Source: Candidatus Bathyarchaeota archaeon RBG_13_52_12 (GTDB lineage: Archaea > Thermoproteota > Bathyarchaeia > TCS64). From it: a stretch of DNA of 27,720 nt. The stretch spans positions 23,230 to 50,949 of the forward strand of contig MEZF01000110.1 of assembly GCA_001774245.1 (NCBI GenBank), written 5' to 3'. The position numbers and the translations under genes are program-made. How positions within the stretch are numbered: the stretch's first letter is position 1; each line of letters begins with the position of its first letter. The notes below the pieces were generated by a model, which worked only from the letters and a program-made list of their open reading frames with translations, was not told the DNA's origin and ran no database searches. This document shows positions 22,760 to 27,720 of the stretch, one piece after another.

Positions 22760-23659
22760 ATGAGTAAACCAACACCGTTCCAGAGAGTCGAGGGAGAGGA
22801 GATAATGGCCCTCGGCAACAGCAGCTGCCAGGGATGCGGCCACGCCACCCTAGCTAGAATCACCTTCAAGGTGCTGGGCAAAAACACCGTTTACACGAGT
22901 GTCCCCGGCTGTATTTGGATAGCGCTCCAGGGGAGCATCCCCCTCTACTGGAGGGGGACTGTATTCGAGGGCGGAGGCGCCCTCATCTCTGGAATAGCGA
23001 ACGGCCTCGAGGCGGTGGGAAAGGAGATGATCGTCGTCGGCTTCTACGGAGACGGGGGGACCGCCGACATCGGACTCCAGGCCATGAGCGCAGCGGCTGA
23101 GCGCAATGAGAACGTCCTATGGATCTGCGCCGATAACGAGGCCTACATGAACACGGGCGGTCAACGCAGCGGCCTGACGCCAATCTACGCATCGACCACG
23201 ACGACGCCCGTCGCATCGGAAAGCAGAGGCAAGAAGTCTAACAAGAAGAACGTTCCCTTCATTATGGCTGCCCACAACATCCCATATGTAGCAACCGCGA
23301 GCATCGCATACCCAAACGATCTAATCGGTAAACTACAGTACGCCAAGGAACTCAAGGGCTTCAAATACATCCACGTCCAGTCACCCTGCCCAACAGGGTG
23401 GGGATTCGATCCCGCCCGCACAATAAAGGTCGCTCGCCTAATGGTCGAATCCGGTATATGGCCTCTCTACGAGGTCACCGGAGGAAACAACTTCAAGCTC
23501 ACCTACAAGCCTCGTGAGTTGAAGCCCGTCAAGGAGGCTCTGATCCTACAGGGCCGGTTCAGGCACCTCGATGACTCGGAGTACGAGTACATCCAGGGAC
23601 AGGCCGTCGAGAGGTGGAGGCAGCTACTCAACGTCGACGGGAAGAAGCTCCCCCTCTAG
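22760..23659 (+). CDS. porB: Pyruvate:ferredoxin oxidoreductase beta subunit
   Basis: 299 aa from ATG 22760 (MSKPTPFQRVEGEEI), one base after the porA stop. Cluster ligands SCQGCGH near the N-terminus, PGC about 30 residues later and SPCPTGWGF near 208 fit the PorB [4Fe-4S] cluster. TPP binding is shown by GDGGTADIG and DNEAYMNTGGQRS. GKKSNKKNVPFIMAAHNIPYVATASIAYPNDL and PLYEV are typical of pyruvate enzymes. It completes the fused GD-A-B operon. Its stop is 11 nt from the convergent creatininase stop. Confidence 0.95.
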   Translation: MSKPTPFQRVEGEEIMALGNSSCQGCGHATLARITFKVLGKNTVYTSVPGCIWIALQGSIPLYWRGTVFEGGGALISGIANGLEAVGKEMIVVGFYGDGGTADIGLQAMSAAAERNENVLWICADNEAYMNTGGQRSGLTPIYASTTTTPVASESRGKKSNKKNVPFIMAAHNIPYVATASIAYPNDLIGKLQYAKELKGFKYIHVQSPCPTGWGFDPARTIKVARLMVESGIWPLYEVTGGNNFKLTYKPRELKPVKEALILQGRFRHLDDSEYEYIQGQAVERWRQLLNVDGKKLPL

Positions 23660-23669
23660 ACCGGGCTTT

Positions 23670-24494
23670 CTAAGGTCTCTTTAGCTCTCTCTTGGGATCC
23701 TGGAATCCCTCGAATTCCTTAACGAAGTCGCAGAGCCACGCGACCACCTCGTCCATAAGCCCTTCTGCAAACTCGGGCGTAACCCTCGAGTAGTCTGTGG
23801 TACCACGGAAATCATCCGGATGGGCCTCCGTCATCGAGCCAGTGTCTGAGACGTCGATTGTGCTCAGGGGTATCCTGACCAATCCCCCCTTGAACTTGGC
23901 AAGCCCAGCCCTCACGAGCTGGATATCCTCGTCGGTCTGTTTCGTCGCTGTCAGCCTCGCCTTATTCATCCTTACTGCGTCTGGGCGGGAGACGATTGTG
24001 AAGCTCGTTTCGGCATAGCCTGCGTGCTGCTCAGCTGGGTGGCCGAGGACCTTCCGCTCCCCGAGGGCATCCCACCAGGTAGTTATGGCGCAGAGGATCC
24101 CGTGTTTGTCCCGCGCCTCCTTCGCAGCCTCAGCGATTGCGCCGTTGTTTCCACCGTGCCCGTTGATGAAGACAACACGTTTAACACCATTCGCCGCGAG
24201 GCAGCCGAGAATCTCCTCGACCACCTTCTGGTAAGTGTGGAAGCTGAGGGTGATTACTCCAGGGAACTCCTTATGGTGGCTAGAGACACCATATGGGAGG
24301 ATAGGCAGGACAGGGTACCCGGTCTTCTCCCCCACCCTCCTCGACATCTCCCACGACTGCATCCAGTCGGCGCCGACGCCGAGGTGGTGACCATGTTGCT
24401 CGACAGAGCCGACTGGTACGACGACCAATCGCGTCTCCTTCATCTTGGCCTCTAACTCAGGCCAAGTCATCGCTGACCACTCCCAGTTAACCAA
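23670..24494 (-). CDS. Creatininase-family amidohydrolase
   Basis: 274 aa from TTG 24494. Metal-binding motifs are in order: E32 and H34 in VGSVEQHGHH, D43 in GADWMQ, the GHGGNNGA loop near 114, and AETS near 163. The family includes creatinine amidohydrolase, the archaeal formylaminopyrimidine (ArfB) hydrolase of flavin/F420 synthesis and the mycofactocin peptidase MftE. I cannot tell these apart with certainty; the ArfB role would be expected in F420-making archaea. No flavin or F420 gene lies nearby. It is divergent from phosphoglycerate mutase. Its TATA box (TTTTTTATCC, minus strand) has a 7-1-7 palindrome directly downstream. Confidence 0.88.
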   Translation of the reverse strand: MVNWEWSAMTWPELEAKMKETRLVVVPVGSVEQHGHHLGVGADWMQSWEMSRRVGEKTGYPVLPILPYGVSSHHKEFPGVITLSFHTYQKVVEEILGCLAANGVKRVVFINGHGGNNGAIAEAAKEARDKHGILCAITTWWDALGERKVLGHPAEQHAGYAETSFTIVSRPDAVRMNKARLTATKQTDEDIQLVRAGLAKFKGGLVRIPLSTIDVSDTGSMTEAHPDDFRGTTDYSRVTPEFAEGLMDEVVAWLCDFVKEFEGFQDPKRELKRP

Positions 24495-24510
24495 AAAGCA
24501 TCACACCTGA

Positions 24511-24525
24511 ATCCTCAGTGAGGAT
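24511..24525. promoter_or_regulatory. 7-1-7 palindrome, candidate operator of the creatininase-family gene
   Basis: ATCCTCAGTGAGGAT, perfect arms ATCCTCA/TGAGGAT around one base. It fills the space between the minus-strand TATA box (24526-24535) and the predicted transcription start near 24505, the classic place for an archaeal repressor. Confidence 0.4.
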
Positions 24526-24535
24526 GGATAAAAAA
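24526..24535 (-). promoter_or_regulatory. TATA box of the creatininase-family gene
   Basis: Minus strand TTTTTTATCC, giving a leader of about 11 nt. The same 10-mer is used for the divergent phosphoglycerate mutase gene. Confidence 0.45.
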
Positions 24536-24596
24536 TGACGCACCAAGACAGAGCATGCATGGTAGCTTCGACATGGGGAGAGGCTTTAGCTCCACC

Positions 24597-24606
24597 TTTT
24601 TTATCC
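24597..24606 (+). promoter_or_regulatory. TATA box of the phosphoglycerate mutase gene (leaderless)
   Basis: TTTTTTATCC, centred about 26 nt before the ATG at 24628, so transcription should begin at the start codon. This identifies 24628 rather than the ATG at 24535 as the start. Confidence 0.5.
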
Positions 24607-24627
24607 CCATGCTCCAATCTCCTAGCT

Positions 24628-26184
24628 ATGGCTGCCCAGAGAGTCATACTGATCGTACGCGACGGCTGGGGCTACTCCGAAGAGACGTTTGGCAACGCCA
24701 TAAGGCAGGCGAAGGTGCCCAATGACACGCGTTATATGAAGGAGTACCCTTGGACCCTGTTGAAGTGTACTGGTAACGCCGTTGGTCTCCCAGATGGGAC
24801 TCAGGGCGGCTCTGAGCCCGGCCACCTCACGATGGGTGCCGGCCGAGTAGTCTGGCAGCCCTTCGAGGAGATCAACCAAGCAATATACAATGGCAGCTTC
24901 TACAGGAACAACGCCCTACTCAGCGCTGTTAAAAACTGCAGGGATAAGGGCTCCGCCCTCCATCTAATGGGGCTCCTCAGCGACCAAGGCATACATGGAT
25001 CTACCTTCCATCTCTACTCCCTTCTCGAACTCGCCAGTCGCAACGCCATCAAGGACGTCTATATCCACTGCTTCCTCGACGGCCGAGACGTCCCAGAGCG
25101 CTCTGCGAAAGGATTCATAGAGGAGACCCAGAGGCAGATTATGGAGAAAGGCGTAGGCAGGATCGCGAGCATAGTGGGTCGCTACTATGCGATGGACAGG
25201 GATACTAACTGGGACAGGACACAGAAGGCGTATGACCTATTAACACTGGGGGAGGGATGGAAGGAGACCGATCCCCTCGAGGCCATCGACCACGCTTACC
25301 AGAGAGGTGATCCGACGGACTATTACATCCAGCCTATAGCAATGGTCGAGGACGGAAAACCCGTTGCGACCATCGACACTGGGGACTCGGTCATCTTCTG
25401 GAACTTTCGTAGCGACCGCGCACGTCAGATAACATACTCTCTAACGCAGAAAAGCTTCGACCACTTCCCCCGAAAAAAGTTACCCAGCGTCCACTTCGTC
25501 TGCATGAGCGGATACGACAGACACCTCACCCTCTCCGTCGCCTTCCTCCAGAACACCGTCGAGAACAATCTCGCTCAGGTTCTCGCGGGTAGAGGCCTCA
25601 GGCAGCTCAGGATCGCGGAGACGGAGAAGTATGCCCACGTCACCTTTTTCTTCAATAGCCAGATCGAGGATCCCGTAGATGGCGAGGACCGCATACTCGT
25701 CCCCAGCCCCAAGGTACCCAGCTACGAGGAGAAGCCTGAGATGAGCGCCCACGAGATAACGGATAGGCTCCTCCCAGAGATAGGGAAAGGCGTCTATGAC
25801 TTCATCCTCGTCAATTTCGCCAACGGCGACCTTGTAGGCCACTCAGCAAACATTCAGGCAGGGATCAGAGCCTGCGAAGTCGTAGATGACTGTGTCGGGC
25901 GAGTAGTAGAAGCGGGATTCCGGAAGGGTTACACGGTCCTCATCACGGGGGATCACGGCAACGTCGAGACGATGTTCTACACCAATGGCGAGCCAAACCC
26001 AAGCCACGGCACAAACCCCGTCCCATTCATCTTGGTCAGCCACGATCCGAAGCTTCAAAAGATTGAACTAAGGATGGGTCTCGGCCTAAGCTGCGTCTCG
26101 CCGACCATCTTAACCCTAATGAAAATACCTAAACCACGCGAGATGACCGCCGACAGCCTCATCTCACCAACGTTTTTGAGCTAA
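24628..26184 (+). CDS. gpmI: 2,3-bisphosphoglycerate-independent phosphoglycerate mutase (GpmI type)
   Basis: 518 aa from ATG 24628. With this start, D12 (VRDGWG) and the phospho-Ser S62 (GGSEPGHLTMGAGR) fall at the same numbers as D12 and S62 of the Geobacillus enzyme, supporting the choice. Other marks: CFLDGRDVPERSA, IVGRYYAMDRDTNW, FWNFRSDRARQ, NFANGDLVGHSAN and ITGDHGNVE, the alkaline-phosphatase-type metal ligands. It interconverts 3- and 2-phosphoglycerate with two Mn or Mg. The loop around S62 is GGSEPGH rather than the usual GNSEVGH. Most archaea have the shorter ApgM type, so the long form is of note. An FMN-binding protein gene follows after 19 nt. Confidence 0.95.
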   Translation: MAAQRVILIVRDGWGYSEETFGNAIRQAKVPNDTRYMKEYPWTLLKCTGNAVGLPDGTQGGSEPGHLTMGAGRVVWQPFEEINQAIYNGSFYRNNALLSAVKNCRDKGSALHLMGLLSDQGIHGSTFHLYSLLELASRNAIKDVYIHCFLDGRDVPERSAKGFIEETQRQIMEKGVGRIASIVGRYYAMDRDTNWDRTQKAYDLLTLGEGWKETDPLEAIDHAYQRGDPTDYYIQPIAMVEDGKPVATIDTGDSVIFWNFRSDRARQITYSLTQKSFDHFPRKKLPSVHFVCMSGYDRHLTLSVAFLQNTVENNLAQVLAGRGLRQLRIAETEKYAHVTFFFNSQIEDPVDGEDRILVPSPKVPSYEEKPEMSAHEITDRLLPEIGKGVYDFILVNFANGDLVGHSANIQAGIRACEVVDDCVGRVVEAGFRKGYTVLITGDHGNVETMFYTNGEPNPSHGTNPVPFILVSHDPKLQKIELRMGLGLSCVSPTILTLMKIPKPREMTADSLISPTFLS

Positions 26185-26203
26185 CAACACGCATGATCAC
26201 TCT

Positions 26204-26731
26204 ATGAAGTTTCACATGCGCAGACTCGACAGGGAGATTAAGGATAAAAAAGCTCTCAAAAGTTTGCTGAGTTACTCGAATTACTTTGTTCTAAGCATGT
26301 CGGAATGCGATGAGCCCTATGCAGTCCCCCTCGGATACGTATATGATGAAGGGGGAAATGCGGTCTACTTCCATTGCTCGAGGGAAGGTAAGAAGATGGA
26401 TTTTCTCAAGAAGAACCCGAAGGCTTGGGGACTCGTTGTCCTCGACAGGGGAATCATGGAGGGTGCCTGCGTGAACCTCTACGCCTCCGCGATGTTCTCC
26501 GGGAGAGTCGAGTTCGTCCGAGACAACTCCGAGAAGGCCATGGTCATGAACCTCTTCGCGGAGAAGCTGAGCAAGGACGTAAGTGGAGTCAAGCAGAGGC
26601 TCCAGAAAATATTCGGAGGCGAAGGGTCGGCACTTGACAGCGTGGTATTTGGTAAGATCGTAATCGATGAACTTACGGGAAAGCGCTCGACCGAGATGAC
26701 CGTCGAGAAACTCCTCGAGTTCACTGGATAG
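26204..26731 (+). CDS. PNPOx-like FMN-binding split-barrel protein (NimA-like)
   Basis: 175 aa. MRRLDREIKDKKALKSLLSYSNYFVLSMSECDEPYAVPLGYVYD and then VYFHCSREGKKMDFLKKNPKA reproduce the H-x-x-x-G-x-K-x-(D)-x-L-x-x-N-P motif of Pyridox_ox_2/NimA-type flavoproteins. A VEFV...EKAMVMNLFAEKL stretch and a VIDELTGKRS strand complete the barrel. Relatives bind FMN (or F420/haem) and reduce nitro compounds or act in flavin chemistry; the substrate is unknown. The ATG at 26204 comes 19 nt after gpmI, so it is likely co-transcribed, though no metabolic link is evident. Confidence 0.87.
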   Translation: MKFHMRRLDREIKDKKALKSLLSYSNYFVLSMSECDEPYAVPLGYVYDEGGNAVYFHCSREGKKMDFLKKNPKAWGLVVLDRGIMEGACVNLYASAMFSGRVEFVRDNSEKAMVMNLFAEKLSKDVSGVKQRLQKIFGGEGSALDSVVFGKIVIDELTGKRSTEMTVEKLLEFTG

Positions 26732-26870
26732 CCACCGCGTAGATTTAATAAGGGGCTACAGCCAAATCCGACTATTAGCCGAGACAGGTACCTGTATTGA
26801 CCGATGAAAGGCTGACTGATACAAGTAATATCGCTTTATCCACCTGTCTCCATCTGAGGCGGAAAATTTG
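26732..26870. other. Intergenic region before the DUF1846 gene
   Basis: 139 bp. It holds an AT-rich GATTTAATAAGG shortly after the FMN-protein stop, a perfect 12-bp palindrome ACAGGTACCTGT (26784-26795) and the DUF1846 TATA element. No tRNA or open frame is recognised. Confidence 0.4.
26834..26841 (+). promoter_or_regulatory. TATA-like promoter of the DUF1846 gene
   Basis: CTTTATCC, similar to the gpmI and creatininase TATA elements, predicting transcription from about 26864 and a leader of about 7 nt before the ATG at 26871. Confidence 0.4.
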
Positions 26871-27720
26871 ATGACGAGAATCGTCTTCAACACAGACAAG
26901 TACCTGAATGCGCAGATCGCCAAGATCGAGCAACGGGTCTCACTCTTTGACAAGCTCTACCTGGAGTTCGGAGGCAAGCTCCGCTGGGACAATCACGCGA
27001 GCCGTGTGCTGCCAGGCTACGCATTGGACACGAAGATCCAGATGCTGAAACGCATCCGTGGTCAGTTAGAGATCGTTCACTGCATATCAGCGAAAGACAT
27101 AGAGGCTAGAAAGATACGCGGCGACAGCAGGCTCCCCTACGAGGACCAGATCCTCAAGGACATAAACGAGCTCGCTGAGCTTGGGCTACCCGTCTCCGCC
27201 GTCGTCATCAACCGCTTCAGCGGGGAGTGGAGCGCCCTCAAATTTAAGCAGCGACTGGAAAACCGCGGCCTACGCGTCTTCATCGGCTACGAGATCCCCA
27301 ACTATCTTAGCGACCTAGATAAGGTGCTGAGCGACGAGGGGTACGGGAAGCCCGAGTACATCCCCACAGAGAAGAGAATTGTGATAGTGACCGCCCCGGG
27401 TCCGGGGAGCGGCAAGATGAGCTTTGCGATGAGCCAGGTTTACCAGGACAGGAAAAGAGGAATAAATAGTGGCTTCGCGAAGTTCGAGACCTTCCCCATT
27501 TGGAATCTCGAACTTAACCACCCTATCAACACAGCTTACGAGGCAGCTACTGCTGACATCGGTGATTATAACCTCATCGACCCATTCCACCAAGCAGCCT
27601 ATGGAGTCACCGCGATTAACTACAACCGCGATGTGGAGAACTTCGCCATTTTGAGGAGGATGATCGAGCGCTTAGTTGGACCCGACGACCCAATGGCGGC
27701 GTACAGGTCTCCGACCGACA
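26871..27720 (+). CDS. DUF1846 family protein, C-terminus cut by window edge
   Basis: 283 codons from ATG 26871 run off the window. The frame contains LYLEFGGKLRWDNHASRVLPGY at about 29-50, IARKIRGDSRLPYEDQ-like IEARKIRGD near 77, IVTAPGPGSGKMSFAMSQVY near 172-191, GFAKFETFPIWNLELNHP, AYEAATADIGDYNLIDPFH and NYNRDVENF, ending in YRSPTD. These match the DUF1846 family (about 500 aa), best known from Firmicutes and Actinobacteria. The GPGSGKM loop looks like a variant P-loop. No reaction is established for the family. The missing C-terminal part (about 200 residues) prevents a full check. Confidence 0.85.
   Translation, partial: MTRIVFNTDKYLNAQIAKIEQRVSLFDKLYLEFGGKLRWDNHASRVLPGYALDTKIQMLKRIRGQLEIVHCISAKDIEARKIRGDSRLPYEDQILKDINELAELGLPVSAVVINRFSGEWSALKFKQRLENRGLRVFIGYEIPNYLSDLDKVLSDEGYGKPEYIPTEKRIVIVTAPGPGSGKMSFAMSQVYQDRKRGINSGFAKFETFPIWNLELNHPINTAYEAATADIGDYNLIDPFHQAAYGVTAINYNRDVENFAILRRMIERLVGPDDPMAAYRSPTD

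Noticed and set aside
24535..24627. Upstream ATG that would add 31 residues to phosphoglycerate mutase
   Set aside because: The gpmI TATA box (24597-24606) lies inside this extension, and the ATG at 24628 gives canonical numbering for D12 and S62.
1..27720. CRISPR arrays, tRNA or rRNA genes, insertion sequences, phage genes
   Set aside because: I read the intergenic regions on both strands and saw no regularly spaced repeats, no T-arm-like GTTC...A..C with acceptor pairing, no transposase or integrase and no phage structural genes.

Overview
This window is chromosomal DNA of an archaeon. The evidence is an archaeal HMG-CoA synthase / thiolase-like / DUF35 (Zn-ribbon + OB) mevalonate operon, a eukaryote/archaea-type glycyl-tRNA synthetase, a GPN-loop GTPase, an archaeal inositol-1-phosphate synthase, a PorGD-A-B pyruvate:ferredoxin oxidoreductase, and TATA-like boxes about 25 nt upstream of start codons, several of which imply leaderless or nearly leaderless mRNAs. 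About a third of the genes appear to start with TTG. Gene content would fit a Thermoproteota lineage such as Bathyarchaeia, but that placement is a guess. I saw no transposon, phage, CRISPR, tRNA or rRNA, and no gene-free stretch longer than about 300 bases.

Layout. (a) 1-3893, minus strand: a cut-off CBS-domain protein, an ornithine cyclodeaminase/alanine dehydrogenase-family enzyme, and an apparent operon of RimI-like acetyltransferase, inositol-1-phosphate synthase and GPN GTPase. (b) 3959-6885, plus strand: a flippase-like membrane protein, a Gfo/Idh/MocA oxidoreductase and a DUF362 protein. (c) 6987-9554, plus: HMG-CoA synthase, thiolase homologue and DUF35 protein in a tight operon. (d) 9612-13765: GlyRS, with a convergent overlapping CooT-like gene, a CinA-N-like protein, a seven-bladed beta-propeller and a rubrerythrin-like diiron protein. 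(e) 20401-13821, minus: a long bactofilin-like beta-solenoid with a winged-helix regulator, an amidohydrolase, a thioredoxin-like protein, a LarA-family nickel-pincer racemase homologue, and a two-subunit UxaA-type hydro-lyase (SAF + catalytic subunit). (f) 20504-23659, plus: a small unknown protein and porGD-porA-porB. (g) 23670-27720: a creatininase-family hydrolase (minus) divergent from a GpmI-type phosphoglycerate mutase, an FMN-binding PNPOx-like protein, and a cut-off DUF1846 protein.

How they fit together. The mevalonate operon feeds isoprenoid (archaeal lipid) synthesis and the inositol-phosphate synthase may supply lipid head groups. PorGDAB and GpmI are central carbon enzymes. LarA homologue + SAF + UxaA look like a 2-hydroxy-acid (sugar-acid-like) racemase/dehydratase route. 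The points most worth a second look are: a thiolase homologue that has lost its three catalytic motifs yet keeps its place in the mevalonate operon; the approximately 15-turn bactofilin-like solenoid with its own winged-helix gene and a perfect 8-3-8 palindrome in its divergent promoter; a recurrent intergenic motif TACGC(A/G)TGCG beside TATA boxes; and a 7-1-7 palindrome between matched promoters of the creatininase and phosphoglycerate mutase genes.
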